A DNA stretch of 64,000 bases from Hymenobacter edaphi (GCF_003258365.1 NZ_QHKM01000001.1:434001-498000), one strand, 5' to 3'. Positions 8,145-17,021 are shown, counted from the stretch's first letter. Numbers and translations are program-made. The notes: generated from the sequence alone by a model not told the origin.

Positions 8145-9248
8145 ATCATTCAGCTCGTCGTACACGAGCAGCTGGTTTTTGGCAATGATGACGTCGCCAT
8201 CCTTCAGGCCCGCGGCCACGTAGCTCACCGGGCCCACGGTCTTGGCTACCTGCACTGCGCGGGTTTCCACGTGCTGCCGGTCGCGGTACACCATCACGTA
8301 GTGGCGGTCCTTGTCGAAAATGACGGCCTCGGCGGGCACGGCCAGCATCCGGGCGTCCTCGGTGTTGAGCACGTTGATGCGGGCGTACATTTCGGGCTTG
8401 AGCAGGTAGCCGGGGTTGGGGAGGCGCACGCGCACCTTCATCACCTTGGCATCGGGGTCGAGCACGTTGAACACCTTGTCTATACGGCCCTGGAAGTGCT
8501 TGTCGGGGTAGGCCAGGGTGGTCACGTCGGCCTGGTAGCCCTCCTTCACCTTTGCAATGTCCGACTCAAACACGTTGGCCATAATCCACACGTCGTCGAG
8601 GTTCGACACGGTGAAGAGGTTCTGCACGTTGTCGGCGTTGAACTGCATGTGGTCGGTCACGTTCTTCTCCGTAATGAAGCCCGAAATCGGGGCCCGCAGC
8701 GTGTAGGTGCCGTCGGCCGAGACGCCGTAGATGCTCAGCTGCTTGCGCGACTTACCCACGTTGCTCTGGGCCTTTTGCAGCTCCTTGCGGGCCAGCGTCA
8801 CTTCCCGCTCCGAGGCCAGGCCGGCCTGAAACTGGTCTTCGGCCACCGCCAGGTTTTTGCGGGCAATGTCGAGGTCGGTGCCGGCGGTGCTGCTCTGGTT
8901 CTGTAGGTCGGCTATTTCGCCCGAGCGGATGACGGCCAGTACTTGGCCCTTCCGCACATGGTCGCCCAGCTCCACGTGGAGCTGCTCCACCACGCCGCCC
9001 ACCAAGGGGAATACCTGCACGGTTTTGTCGCCGTTGCCGGCAATCTGGCCCGATAGAGTCAGCTCGTTGCGCACCGGCTCGGCGCGCACCGTATCGAGCC
9101 GGATATCCTTCATCATCGTGTCGGACAGGGCGAAGGGCGCGGCCTCGGGTGCGGCGGGGGTGGCGTCGGTATCGGAACAGCTGCTGAGCAGGCCCGCGGC
9201 GGCCAGCGGAAACAGCAGGGCAGGAAGGGAGCGGGAGGAGCGAAGCAT
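8142..9248 (-). CDS. czcB: CzcB-type membrane-fusion lipoprotein of metal efflux
   Basis: 368 residues. Lipobox LSSC with Cys24 anchors it in a membrane. The chain shows the periplasmic-adaptor order: barrel-sandwich half (VFPLVGGVVEQLHVELGDHVRKG), an alpha hairpin (about 110-170, DIARKNLAVAEDQF), the second half-lipoyl block (TLRAPISGFITEKNV) and beta-barrel plus membrane-proximal domains. It bridges the RND pump and the outer-membrane channel. The GHxD-like metal chaperone extensions seen in some CusB proteins are not evident. It lies between czcC (gap 48 bases) and czcA. Confidence 0.9.
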   Translation of the reverse strand: MLRSSRSLPALLFPLAAAGLLSSCSDTDATPAAPEAAPFALSDTMMKDIRLDTVRAEPVRNELTLSGQIAGNGDKTVQVFPLVGGVVEQLHVELGDHVRKGQVLAVIRSGEIADLQNQSSTAGTDLDIARKNLAVAEDQFQAGLASEREVTLARKELQKAQSNVGKSRKQLSIYGVSADGTYTLRAPISGFITEKNVTDHMQFNADNVQNLFTVSNLDDVWIMANVFESDIAKVKEGYQADVTTLAYPDKHFQGRIDKVFNVLDPDAKVMKVRVRLPNPGYLLKPEMYARINVLNTEDARMLAVPAEAVIFDKDRHYVMVYRDRQHVETRAVQVAKTVGPVSYVAAGLKDGDVIIAKNQLLVYDELND

Positions 9249-9296
9249 GGCGGTATTGGTGAGGAGGCGCGCCGGGGGCGCTGGCGGTTGAATGAC

Positions 9297-10604
9297 TTAG
9301 TTGGCGGGCGTTAGCACGGGGCGGCCCACGGCGTAGTTGAGCTGCTCGTAGGCGCGGATGCGGTTGTTGCTGCGCTCATTGCGCTGCAGCAGGTTTTCCT
9401 TGTAGCTCTCGTAGAAGTCGAGGAACTCCACGATGGTGATGTTGCGCTGGGCGTAGCTGCGCTCGATGCCGTCGATGAGCTTGTCGAAATCGGCCGTGTT
9501 GCGGTCGGTGTTGGCCGACAGCTGCTCGGCCTGCTGGGCCAGCGTGTAGGCTTGGTACACTTCCTGGCGCACCTGCAGCTGCTGTTGCTGGAGCAGCGCC
9601 TGGCTGCCCTCCATCTGCGCCTTGGCCGTGCGGATATTGCCCTGGTTGCGGTTGAAGACGGGAATGGCCATGCCCAGGGTCACCGCGTTGTAGTTCTGGA
9701 TGTAGTTGCCGGCGCGGTCGTACACGTAGCCCACGGCCAGGTCCGGGGTGGCCAGGGCGTGCTGTAGGCGCAGGTTGGCCTGCTGCTGCTGCACCTGAGC
9801 GCGCCGGGCCCGCACGTCGGCCCGCACGTTCTGGGCCGAGTCGGCCAGGGCGGTTTCGCCCGGCGCCTGGGCCAGCGAGAGGGCCCGGATGGCGGCCACC
9901 GAGGCTTGGGGCAACAGGAAGGAGGCGGTTTCGTCGCGCAGCAGCACGTGCAGGTCGGCCTGGTCCTGGGTCATGTCGCGCAGCAGCGTCTGCCGCTCGG
10001 TTTCCAGGTCGAAAAGGAAGGCCTTGAGGCGCACCACGTCCTTCAGCGCGATGTTGCCCTTCTGGTACTGGCTTTCATACAGCCCGATGGTGCGGCGAAA
10101 TTCCGCAATCTGCCGGTCGTACACCCGCAGGCTCTGCTGCTTGAAGTACAGGTCGTAGAAGGTAGTGCGCAGCTGAAAGCGCAGCGTGCGCAGCAAGTCC
10201 TGCAGGTTGTACTGCTCGGCCAGGGCCTGCTGCTGGGCCACGTTGGCGGCGGCCTTGCGGCGCCCGGCAATGGCAAACAGCTGTTGCACCTGCACGATGC
10301 TGTTGCCCTGCTTGGTCACGTCGAGCACCCGGCGCGTCTGCGGGTTGTAGGTGTTCTGCTCGATGCTGATGGTGGGATTGTCCCACAGCCGCGCCTGCAG
10401 TATCTGCGCCTCCGCCGCCGACACGTTGTAGCGCTGGGCCAGCAGGGCGAAGTTCTGGTCGGCGAACTGCCGCTCGGCCTGCGCGAGGTCGAGGCGGGTG
10501 GTATCGGCGGGCGCCGGCAGGGCCGTCTGGGCGGCGGCCGTGGTGGCGGCCGTCAGCAGCAGGCCAGCGGCCAGGGAAAGAAAACGGAGCGAGGCACTAA
10601 GCAT
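9297..10604 (-). CDS. czcC: CzcC-type outer-membrane efflux channel (TolC superfamily)
   Basis: 435 residues from ATG 10604, with a signal peptide ending TAAAQ. Two long helical repeats typical of outer-membrane factors are visible (LDLAQAERQFADQNFALLAQRYNV near the start and the related pattern in the second half). An upstream TTG at 10625 was rejected. It starts the structural genes of the efflux operon and is preceded by an 11-bp-spaced repeat array (10646-10689) that may bind the response regulator encoded upstream. Confidence 0.88.
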   Translation of the reverse strand: MLSASLRFLSLAAGLLLTAATTAAAQTALPAPADTTRLDLAQAERQFADQNFALLAQRYNVSAAEAQILQARLWDNPTISIEQNTYNPQTRRVLDVTKQGNSIVQVQQLFAIAGRRKAAANVAQQQALAEQYNLQDLLRTLRFQLRTTFYDLYFKQQSLRVYDRQIAEFRRTIGLYESQYQKGNIALKDVVRLKAFLFDLETERQTLLRDMTQDQADLHVLLRDETASFLLPQASVAAIRALSLAQAPGETALADSAQNVRADVRARRAQVQQQQANLRLQHALATPDLAVGYVYDRAGNYIQNYNAVTLGMAIPVFNRNQGNIRTAKAQMEGSQALLQQQQLQVRQEVYQAYTLAQQAEQLSANTDRNTADFDKLIDGIERSYAQRNITIVEFLDFYESYKENLLQRNERSNNRIRAYEQLNYAVGRPVLTPAN

Positions 10605-10645
10605 TGTCGTCTGGTGAGTTGACAATGCAAGTGTACCGGCGCGGT

Positions 10646-10689
10646 ATTAGGGGGTGATTAGAGGTGGATTAGAAACGGATTAGAACCGG
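10646..10689. promoter_or_regulatory. Four 11-bp direct repeats, candidate response-regulator operator
   Basis: ATTAG occurs at 10646, 10657, 10668 and 10679, exactly 11 bases apart; units are ATTAGGGGGTG, ATTAGAGGTGG, ATTAGAAACGG and ATTAGAACCGG. OmpR/PhoB-type regulators classically bind direct repeats with 11-bp period. The array lies 42 bases upstream of the czcC ATG (minus strand). Its partner is inferred to be the regulator encoded at 12281-12961. Confidence 0.6.
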
Positions 10690-10782
10690 AATATTTTTTC
10701 AAGAAAGCGGCTCCCGGCGTTGCAAACGCCTGCCGGCGCCGGCCCGAAACTTCGCGTATTTTGCCGGCGGCCCCGCCGCCGC

Positions 10783-12153
10783 TCAGGCCGCTGGCCCAAA
10801 CACCACCTCCGCCACCGTGCCGCCGCCCGGCCGCGGCACGAGCGTGAGCTGCCCACCGTGCCGCCCGATGATGTTGCGCGCCAGCGGCAGCCCCACGCCG
10901 TGCCCCACCACGTGGCGCGAATTGTCGCCGCGGAAAAAGGGCTGAAACAGCCGGGCAAAGTCCTTTTCGGCAATGCCGATGCCCCGGTCGAGCACGTGCA
11001 GGCGCAGGGTGTGCGGAGCCGCGTACTCGAGGCGCAGCTCCACGCCTTGCTCGGCGGAGGAGTATTTCAGGGCGTTTTCCACCAGGTTGCTCACCGCCCG
11101 CCGCAGCAGCGCCCGGCTGCCGCGCACCACCAGCTGCTCGGCGTCGTCGGGCAGCTGGCCCAGCTGCACCTGCACCCGGCGCCGCTGCTCGGCGGGCAGC
11201 CCGTCGCGCACTTCCCACACCAGCTCGTCGAGGCGAATTTCTTCCTTGGGCAGCTCGGAAGCGTCGCCCTGGGCTAGCTCCAGCAGGTTGTTGACCAGCA
11301 CCCGAAACTGCAGCAGCTCCGTCAGCACCGAGCCCAGGGCCTCGCGGTAAGCCGGCGCGTCCCGTTCGCGCGCCATCAGCACCTGCAGCTCGCCGATGGT
11401 GGCCGTGAGCGGGGTGCGCAGCTCGTGGGAGGCGTTGCGCACGAAGGTGCCCTGGCTTTCAAAGGAGTCTTCCAGGCGCTCCAACATGCGGTTGAAGGTG
11501 CGGGCCAGGCGCGAAATTTCGTCGGGCTGCTCGTTGGGGCCCTCGTCGAGGCGCAGGTGCAGGTCGCGGGCCGTGATGCGGTCTGCCTGGTCGTTGATGT
11601 CGGCAATAGGGGCCAGGGCCCGGCCCGCAAACAGGCGCCCGGCCCCGTAGGTCAGCAGCAGGCTGATAACGAACACGGCCACCAGCGAAAGGGTCATGTA
11701 CTCGGTGCGGGCCTGGCCGGAGGCGTTTTCGGCCGCCGCCACGATGACAAACTCGCCCTGGTTGTCGCGGTAGAAAATGCCTACGGCCTGCCGCCGGCCC
11801 ATGGTGAAGAACACTTCTTTTTCGGCCACGATGCGCGCCAGCAGCGCCTCCGATACCTGCACCCGCTCGTCTTCCTCGATGAACGTGGGCTGCTTATGCG
11901 AGTCGTACACCTGCAGCACTTCGTTGGGCAGCGTCTGCATAAAGCGGCGCTGAAAGTCGCGGAAGGCATTGGCCCGCAGCTCGTCGCGCTCCAGGAAGAT
12001 ATAGCCCGTCACGTCGGCCCGGTCGCGCAGCCGGTCGTTGAACTGCTCGTGGGTGTAGTCGGCGTGGATGAGGAGCGTGGCCGACAGCGCCCCGAGCAGA
12101 ATCACGCCCACCAGGCCCACAAACAGCAGCGTAAGGCGGTTGCGGATGGTCAT
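10783..12153 (-). CDS. Sensor histidine kinase of the metal-efflux two-component system
   Basis: 456 residues from ATG 12153. Transmembrane helices at about 8-30 and 152-176 bracket a periplasmic sensor domain of about 120 residues. A HAMP domain follows (ALAPIADINDQADRI), then the phosphoacceptor box ASHELRTPL with His243 and an HATPase domain (NLVENALKYSS, DRGIGI, GVGLPLARNI). Architecture is that of CusS/CzcS kinases. The sensed metal is unknown. A 20-residue N-terminal extension would be translated from the repeat element and was rejected. The 178-base gap to czcC holds the 11-bp array and no other recognisable feature. Confidence 0.9.
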   Translation of the reverse strand: MTIRNRLTLLFVGLVGVILLGALSATLLIHADYTHEQFNDRLRDRADVTGYIFLERDELRANAFRDFQRRFMQTLPNEVLQVYDSHKQPTFIEEDERVQVSEALLARIVAEKEVFFTMGRRQAVGIFYRDNQGEFVIVAAAENASGQARTEYMTLSLVAVFVISLLLTYGAGRLFAGRALAPIADINDQADRITARDLHLRLDEGPNEQPDEISRLARTFNRMLERLEDSFESQGTFVRNASHELRTPLTATIGELQVLMARERDAPAYREALGSVLTELLQFRVLVNNLLELAQGDASELPKEEIRLDELVWEVRDGLPAEQRRRVQVQLGQLPDDAEQLVVRGSRALLRRAVSNLVENALKYSSAEQGVELRLEYAAPHTLRLHVLDRGIGIAEKDFARLFQPFFRGDNSRHVVGHGVGLPLARNIIGRHGGQLTLVPRPGGGTVAEVVFGPAA

Positions 12154-12285
12154 TCGGGTGAGATGGTGAAATGGTGATATAGTGAGTTGACGTCCTGGCG
12201 GCGCGGACGGCACACAAAGCTGCGGAAAAGCACAACCATCCGGCTGCGGGCGATATACGCTATTTCACCATTTCACCATTTCACC
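12154..12285. repeat. Intergenic inverted-repeat element B (GGTGAAAT words)
   Basis: Left arm 12157-12190 reads GGTGAGATGGTGAAATGG and onward; right arm 12261-12285 reads TATTTCACCATTTCACCATT and onward. It fills the gap between the response-regulator stop (TGA, which lies inside the arm at 12281-12283) and the kinase ATG (12153). Elements D and J use the same word. Confidence 0.88.
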
Positions 12286-12961
12286 GCTCATCTTCCCGCA
12301 TCACGTAGCCCATGCCCACCACGGTATGGATGAGCTTGGAGGGGAAGGGCTTGTCGACTTTGTTGCGCAGGTAGTTCACGTACACGTCGATGACGTTGGA
12401 GCCCGCGTCGAAGGAGTCTTCCCAGCTGTGCTCGGCTATTTCGGCCCGGCTCAGCACCCGGCCCTGGTTGCGCAGCAGCAGCTCCAGCAGCGCAAACTCG
12501 CGGGCGGTGAGCTTGAGCGGCTGCCCGGCCCGGGTCACGGTTTTGGCGGCCGTATCGAGGATCAGGTCGGCCAGGGCAAGGACGGCACCCTTCACCACGT
12601 GGCCGCGGCGGCGCACCAGGGCCCGCACCCGGGCCAGCAATTCCGGAAAGTCGAAGGGCTTGACCAGGTAGTCGTCGGCGCCGGCGTTGAAGCCTTCCAG
12701 CTTGTCGGTGGTGGTGCCCAGGGCCGTGAGCAGGAGCACGGGCACCTGCTGGTCGCGCTGCCGGATGGTTTTGAGCACCTCAAAGCCGCTCAGGCCCGGC
12801 AAAATCACATCGAGGATAATCAGGTCGAAGGCGTGCGAAAGGGCCAATCGGGCGCCGAAAGGACCGTCGTAGGCCACTTCCACGTCGAAATGCTCCTCCT
12901 CCAGCCCCTTGCGGATAAACGCCGACACCTTCGGCTCGTCCTCGACCAGTAGGATTTTCAT
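12281..12961 (-). CDS. OmpR-family response regulator of the metal-efflux locus
   Basis: 226 residues. The receiver domain has the acidic pair Glu7/Asp8, phosphoacceptor Asp51 and Lys101; the C-terminal winged helix (about 130-220) has the usual LTAREFALLELLLRNQG and VIDVYVNYLRNKVDK blocks. It most resembles CusR/CzcR regulators. It is the first gene of the minus-strand set, followed by its kinase. Its stop codon is the TGA inside element B. Confidence 0.92.
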   Translation of the reverse strand: MKILLVEDEPKVSAFIRKGLEEEHFDVEVAYDGPFGARLALSHAFDLIILDVILPGLSGFEVLKTIRQRDQQVPVLLLTALGTTTDKLEGFNAGADDYLVKPFDFPELLARVRALVRRRGHVVKGAVLALADLILDTAAKTVTRAGQPLKLTAREFALLELLLRNQGRVLSRAEIAEHSWEDSFDAGSNVIDVYVNYLRNKVDKPFPSKLIHTVVGMGYVMREDER

Positions 12962-12993
12962 AGGCGGGCTTGGGGTTAGTGCGTCGTCCGTGC

Positions 12994-13116
12994 TATGTAG
13001 CGCGAACCGCAGGTCGACGGGGGCAACTTGTAGTTCGCGAATCGTTGCTGACGTGCGGGCGTTACTTGTTCTGAAGCATCGTTCAACGATACGCGAAGCA
13101 GCGCTTCGCGCTACGG
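12994..13116. repeat. Dispersed repeat (AGCGCGAACCG...GGTCGACG family), copy 1
   Basis: AGCGCGAACCGCAGGTCGAC starts at 12999, with TAGTTCGCG internally and GCGCTTCGCGCTAC at the right end. A related copy in opposite orientation lies at 62450-62573. Both occupy intergenic gaps and have imperfect inverted ends. No coding potential is seen. The remainder of the 12962-13173 gap is otherwise unremarkable. Confidence 0.55.
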
Positions 13117-13173
13117 CGCACGCGGCCCGATCCGTCCATTGGTGACCTATTTGTTAGGCGTGCCGAATAAATT

Positions 13174-13515
13174 TTAGTCGTCCTCGTAGTCCAGCCCGAG
13201 CACGTTATTGAGGGCACCCTGCAGCTCCGAAGCAGCGTGCATCTGCCCGGCTTTGCGGGCCACGGTGAGGCCCGTACGCAGGATGTTTTCCGCCTCGTCG
13301 AGGTGGCCCTGTTCCTGCCGGAGCTTGCCGGCGTGGTAGTAAGTGCCCACGTAATCAGGGTGTTCCGTCAGAAGCTTCTGGTAGTACTGCCAGGCCGTGT
13401 CCACGTCGCCGGCCGAGCGGTACTCGGTGGCCAGCGCGTACACGGTAAAGGCGTCGGTCGGGTCTTCCTTATAGAAGGTGAGCAGTTGCTCCAGGCGGCT
13501 AGGTGCGGTTTCCAT
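13174..13515 (-). CDS. Small TPR protein
   Basis: 113 residues, no signal peptide. Two to three tetratricopeptide-like helical pairs are visible: DAFTVYALATEYRSAGDVDTA, then WQYYQKLLTEHPDYVGTYYHAG, then LRQEQGHLDEAENILRTGL. It is presumably a cytoplasmic protein-interaction module. It is divergent from etfB with 73 bases between starts. Confidence 0.75.
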   Translation of the reverse strand: METAPSRLEQLLTFYKEDPTDAFTVYALATEYRSAGDVDTAWQYYQKLLTEHPDYVGTYYHAGKLRQEQGHLDEAENILRTGLTVARKAGQMHAASELQGALNNVLGLDYEDD

Positions 13516-13531
13516 CGGCGGGATTTTCCAG

Positions 13532-13539
13532 TATCTTCG
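13532..13539 (+). promoter_or_regulatory. -7 element of etfB promoter (TATCTTCG)
   Basis: TATCTTCG differs from the Bacteroidota -7 consensus TAnnTTTG at one base and lies 49 bases before the etfB ATG. No clear -33 TTG was identified. Confidence 0.4.
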
Positions 13540-13588
13540 GCCCGAAATTAGGGCATTGCCCGCATCTTCTGACCCTTAAGTCGACCTG

Positions 13589-14329
13589 ATGAAGTTCCTC
13601 GTTTGCATTAGCAACGTCCCGGACACGACGACCAAAATCACGTTTACCCCGGATAATAAGGAGTTTAACAAGGCGGGCGTGCAGTTCGTCATCAATCCGT
13701 GGGATGAGTATGCACTCACTCGCGCTATTGAGCTCAAAGAAGCCCAGGGCAGCGGCACCGTCACGGTGCTCAACGTCGGGGAAGCCGACACCGAACCCAA
13801 CATCCGCAAAGCCCTGGCCATCGGTGCCGACGACGCCATCCGCGTCAACGCCGCCCCCAAAGATGCCTGGTTTGTGGCCCAGCAGATTGCTCATTACGCC
13901 AAGGAAGGCGGCTACGACGTTATCCTGATGGGCAAGGAAAGCATCGACTACAACGGCTTCCAGGTGCACGGCATGGTGGGCGAGTTGCTCGGCATCCCGA
14001 CGGTAGCCCCGGCCATGAAGCTGGACATGAGCGGCAACACCGCCACGCTGGAGCGCGAAATCGAAGGCGGCAAGGAAATCGTAGAGGTTGCGGCCCCGTT
14101 CGTGGCCAGCTGCCAGCAGCCGATGTGCGAGCCCCGCATCCCGAACATGCGCGGCATCATGACGGCCCGCACCAAGCCGCTGAAAGTGGTGGAAGCCGTG
14201 GGCGAAGGCGCCGCTACGGCCGTGGCCGAGTACCAGCTGCCGCCCAAAAAGCAGGGCGTGAAGCTCATCGACGCCGCCAATGCCGGCGAGCTGATCAAGC
14301 TGCTGCGCAACGAAGCCAAAGTCATCTAG
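13589..14329 (+). CDS. etfB: Electron transfer flavoprotein beta subunit
   Basis: 246 residues. N-terminal FLVCISNVPDTTTKI, INPWDEYALTRAIELKE and the AMP/nucleotide-fold block VILMGKESIDYNGFQVHGMVGELLGIP are typical. EtfAB takes electrons from acyl-CoA and other dehydrogenases and passes them to ETF:quinone oxidoreductase. It is followed by etfA with 126 bases between them, filled by element C. Confidence 0.95.
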   Translation: MKFLVCISNVPDTTTKITFTPDNKEFNKAGVQFVINPWDEYALTRAIELKEAQGSGTVTVLNVGEADTEPNIRKALAIGADDAIRVNAAPKDAWFVAQQIAHYAKEGGYDVILMGKESIDYNGFQVHGMVGELLGIPTVAPAMKLDMSGNTATLEREIEGGKEIVEVAAPFVASCQQPMCEPRIPNMRGIMTARTKPLKVVEAVGEGAATAVAEYQLPPKKQGVKLIDAANAGELIKLLRNEAKVI

Positions 14330-14453
14330 TTTAAGAGTTTATGGGTTTGTGAGTTAATGAGTTATTGTTCTTGCGTAGCGCAAGCCATGCTCATTGCTCC
14401 TGGATCCATATCCCTCCTTAACTCTTAAACTCCTCAACTCTCAAACTCAAACA
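14330..14453. repeat. Intergenic inverted-repeat element C (GAGTTTAA/TTGAGAGT words)
   Basis: Left arm 14330-14368 repeats GTTTAAGAGTTTATGGG-like words; right arm 14413-14453 has ACTCTTAAACTCC, CAACTCTC and AAACTC. It begins the base after the etfB stop and ends two bases before the etfA ATG (14456). Confidence 0.85.
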
Positions 14454-14455
14454 GC

Positions 14456-15433
14456 ATGTCTGTTCTCGTAGTAGTAGAATGCGATAAGGGCGAAGTGAAA
14501 AAATCTTCGCTGGAAGTAGCGTCGTACGGCGCGCAGGTGGCCCAGATGCTCGGCACCACGGCTACGGCCGTGGCGGTGGGCGAGGCCACCGAAGCCAACC
14601 TGGCCGCCCTGGGCGAGCAGGGCATCACGAAGGTGCTGTTCGACGCGGAGCCGCGGCTGAAGGACTTCGTCAACGGCGCGTACACCAAGCTGATTGCCGC
14701 CGCCGCCGACAAGGAGCAGGCCAAGGTAATCGTGCTGGCCAACTCGAACGTTGGCGCTTCGGTCGGCTCGCGCCTGGCGGTGCGTCTGAAGGCTTCGCTG
14801 GCCACCAACGTGGTGGAGCTGCCCAAAACCGACGGCGGCCAGTTCACGGTGAAGCGCGGCGCCTTCTCGGGAAAGGCCTTCGCTGATGTGACCCTGTCGG
14901 GCGACCGGAAAATCATTGCCGTTAAGAAAAACAGCATCGAAGCCCAGCACAACGGCGGCCAGACGGCCCAGGTGGAGCCGTTCACGGCCCAGCTGTCGGA
15001 TGCCGACTTTGCCGACGCGCCGAAGCAGGTTATCATGCAGGATCAGGCCGGGGGCATTCTACTGCCGGAGGCTGACAAAGTGGTATCGGGTGGCCGCGGT
15101 ATGAAGGGCCCGGAGAACTGGCACCTCATCGAGGACCTGGCCAAGGCGCTGGGCGCGGCTACGGCCTGCTCCAAGCCGGTGTCGGACGTCGACTGGCGCC
15201 CTCACCACGAGCACGTGGGCCAGACGGGCATCACCGTGTCGCCGAACTTGTATATTGCCTGCGGCATCTCGGGCGCCATCCAGCACCTGGCCGGCGTCAA
15301 CTCGTCGAAGGTTATCGTGGTCATCAACAAGGACCCCGAGGCTCCCTTCTTCAAGGCGGCCGACTACGGCATCGTGGGCGACGTGTTTGAGGTGCTGCCC
15401 AAGCTGACCCAGGCCGTAAAGGAACTGGGCTAG
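14456..15433 (+). CDS. etfA: Electron transfer flavoprotein alpha subunit
   Basis: 325 residues. The C-terminal FAD domain is clear: [55 protein letters not shown]. It pairs with EtfB. The ATG follows directly after the right arm of element C with no Shine-Dalgarno sequence, normal for this phylum. A terminator lies 20 bases past the stop. Confidence 0.96.
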   Translation: MSVLVVVECDKGEVKKSSLEVASYGAQVAQMLGTTATAVAVGEATEANLAALGEQGITKVLFDAEPRLKDFVNGAYTKLIAAAADKEQAKVIVLANSNVGASVGSRLAVRLKASLATNVVELPKTDGGQFTVKRGAFSGKAFADVTLSGDRKIIAVKKNSIEAQHNGGQTAQVEPFTAQLSDADFADAPKQVIMQDQAGGILLPEADKVVSGGRGMKGPENWHLIEDLAKALGAATACSKPVSDVDWRPHHEHVGQTGITVSPNLYIACGISGAIQHLAGVNSSKVIVVINKDPEAPFFKAADYGIVGDVFEVLPKLTQAVKELG

Positions 15434-15452
15434 CCGAGTGACTGCGCAACAG

Positions 15453-15495
15453 TGCGGGCGGGAAAAAATCAGCTAACATTTTCCCCCCGCCCGCA
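15453..15495. terminator. Terminator after etfA
   Basis: TGCGGGCGGGAAAA and TTTTCCCCCCGCCCGCA form an imperfect long stem, with AT-rich sequence on both sides of the loop, immediately downstream of the etfBA pair. Confidence 0.65.
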
Positions 15496-15552
15496 TTATT
15501 GCGTTAGAAGCAATTCAGTCACCCATCACCCATTCGCATACATTTCTCCCTC

Positions 15553-16194
15553 GTGAAGAAAATTCAGCTCGAAATTCTGGGCTTGTCCTCCAGCCAGTCG
15601 CAATCGGGGTCGTTTGCCCTGATTCTGGGCGAAAAGCACGGCAACCGCCGCTTGCCCATCATCATCGGCATGTTTGAGGCGCAGAGCATTGCCATCCAGA
15701 TCGAGAAAATCAACCCCAACCGCCCGCTCACGCACGACCTGTTCAAGTCGTTTGCCGAGCAGGTGCACGTAACTATCCTGGAAGTTCTGATTTCCGACCT
15801 CAAGGAAGGCGTGTTCTACTCCAAAATCGTGTGCTCCGACGGGGCCACCACGTTTGAGCTGGACTCGCGGCCTTCCGACGCCATTGCCATCGGCCTGCGC
15901 TTCGGCGTGCCGATTTACACGGTGGAAAGCGTGATGAGTGAAGCCGGTATCATCCTCTCCGACCTCGACGAAGGCGCTGAAACCGACGACGAGGACGATG
16001 ACGACGAGGACGACGACACCCCGAGCACCCCGCGCAGCGAGGTGGCCGAGCACAAGGAGCCCTCGGGCCAGGTGTCGCAGGAGGAGCTGACCAAGATGCT
16101 GGCCCAGGCCCTGGAACGCGAGGACTACGAGAAGGCCGCCAAAATCCGCGACGAGCTGAACAAGCGCGGCGACAAGGATAAAGGCCACGAATAG
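15553..16194 (+). CDS. Bifunctional nuclease (BFN/DUF151) family protein with C-terminal UVR motif
   Basis: 213 residues, GTG start at 15553. The N-terminal 130 residues are a DUF151 domain (LPIIIGMFEAQSIAI, RPLTHDLFKS, SRPSDAIAIGLRFGVPIY). An acidic linker of Asp/Glu (about 140-160) leads to a UvrB/UvrC-type motif (MLAQALEREDYEKAAKIRDEL). Plant and bacterial DUF151 proteins have reported RNase/DNase activity. The fusion with a UVR motif is common in this phylum. Cytoplasmic. Confidence 0.85.
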   Translation: MKKIQLEILGLSSSQSQSGSFALILGEKHGNRRLPIIIGMFEAQSIAIQIEKINPNRPLTHDLFKSFAEQVHVTILEVLISDLKEGVFYSKIVCSDGATTFELDSRPSDAIAIGLRFGVPIYTVESVMSEAGIILSDLDEGAETDDEDDDDEDDDTPSTPRSEVAEHKEPSGQVSQEELTKMLAQALEREDYEKAAKIRDELNKRGDKDKGHE

Positions 16195-16229
16195 CGGCCC
16201 GGCCGGCTGTTCCAGCCGTTCGATTCAGA

Positions 16230-16272
16230 AACACCACGGCCCGTTTCCGGTAAGGGGACGGGCCGTGGTGTT
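16230..16272. terminator. 15-bp hairpin terminator
   Basis: AACACCACGGCCCGT (16230-16244) and its exact complement (16258-16272) with a 13-base loop, 35 bases after the BFN gene stop. Confidence 0.7.
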
Positions 16273-16372
16273 ATCGTGTCGAGCAAGGCGAGCAACCAGG
16301 GTGAAAATAACCAGGCAGCATCCTGGCCCAGATGTCTTGCTTTGCTCGACCCGACAGGTTCGTTGGCCGCAA

Positions 16373-16400
16373 TTCCGTAGACTTGCGGCGCTTAATTTTG
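16373..16400 (+). promoter_or_regulatory. Promoter of the DinB-like gene (TTG ... TAATTTTG)
   Basis: -33 TTG at 16373-16375 and -7 TAATTTTG at 16393-16400, spacer 17. The -7 box ends only five bases before the ATG (16406), so the transcript may be leaderless or nearly so. Confidence 0.55.
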
Positions 16401-16405
16401 CCCCT

Positions 16406-16981
16406 ATGTCGACTCCCGAAACCCAGCCTGCCGCCGAGCAGGATCTGCGCTACCCCATCGGCCACTACCAGCTGCCCGAGCAGCCGCTGACGGCCGAGCA
16501 GCGCCACGGCTACATTCAGCAGCTGATGGCTTTGCCCACCGAGCTGCGCATGGCCCTCGACGGGCTCAGCGGGGAGCAGTTTGATACGCCCTACCGCCCG
16601 GGCGGCTGGACGGTGCGCCAGGTGCTGCACCACCTGCCCGACTCGCACGTGAACAGCTACACCCGCTTCCGCCTGGCGCTGACGGAGGACAACCCCACCA
16701 TCCGGCCCTACAACGAAGCCGCCTGGGCCCAGCTGCCCGACGTGACCATCGTGCCGCCCGACGTGTCGCTGATCCTGCTCGACGCGCTGCACGCCCGCTG
16801 GGTGGTGCTGCTCAGCCAGCTCACCGACGAGCAGTGGCAGCGCACCTGGTACCACCCGGAGTCGGAGCAGACGATTCGCCTCGATCAGGCCCTGGTGATG
16901 TACGCCTGGCACGGCCGACACCACATTGCGCACATCACCAGCCTGCGCAAACGCATGGGCTGGGGCAACTTTCAGCAGTAG
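16406..16981 (+). CDS. DinB/YfiT-like putative metal-dependent hydrolase (bacillithiol-transferase superfamily)
   Basis: 191 residues from ATG 16406; an upstream in-frame extension reads through the promoter and was rejected. The YfiT/DinB pattern is present: DLRYPIGHY at the N-terminus, PGGWTVRQVLHHLPDSHVN with the first metal histidine, and WHGRHHIAHI with the other two. Family members bind a divalent metal in a four-helix bundle and may transfer thiols. The in vivo substrate here is unknown. Confidence 0.85.
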   Translation: MSTPETQPAAEQDLRYPIGHYQLPEQPLTAEQRHGYIQQLMALPTELRMALDGLSGEQFDTPYRPGGWTVRQVLHHLPDSHVNSYTRFRLALTEDNPTIRPYNEAAWAQLPDVTIVPPDVSLILLDALHARWVVLLSQLTDEQWQRTWYHPESEQTIRLDQALVMYAWHGRHHIAHITSLRKRMGWGNFQQ

Positions 16982-17021
16982 GTAGAGCCCGGCGGCGGCG
17001 GCGCAAGCAAGCGGTTCACCT

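Noticed and set aside
12154-12213. Upstream start of the histidine kinase (MPSAPPGRQ)
   Set aside because: These codons come from inverted-repeat element B; the ATG at 12153 precedes the first membrane helix.
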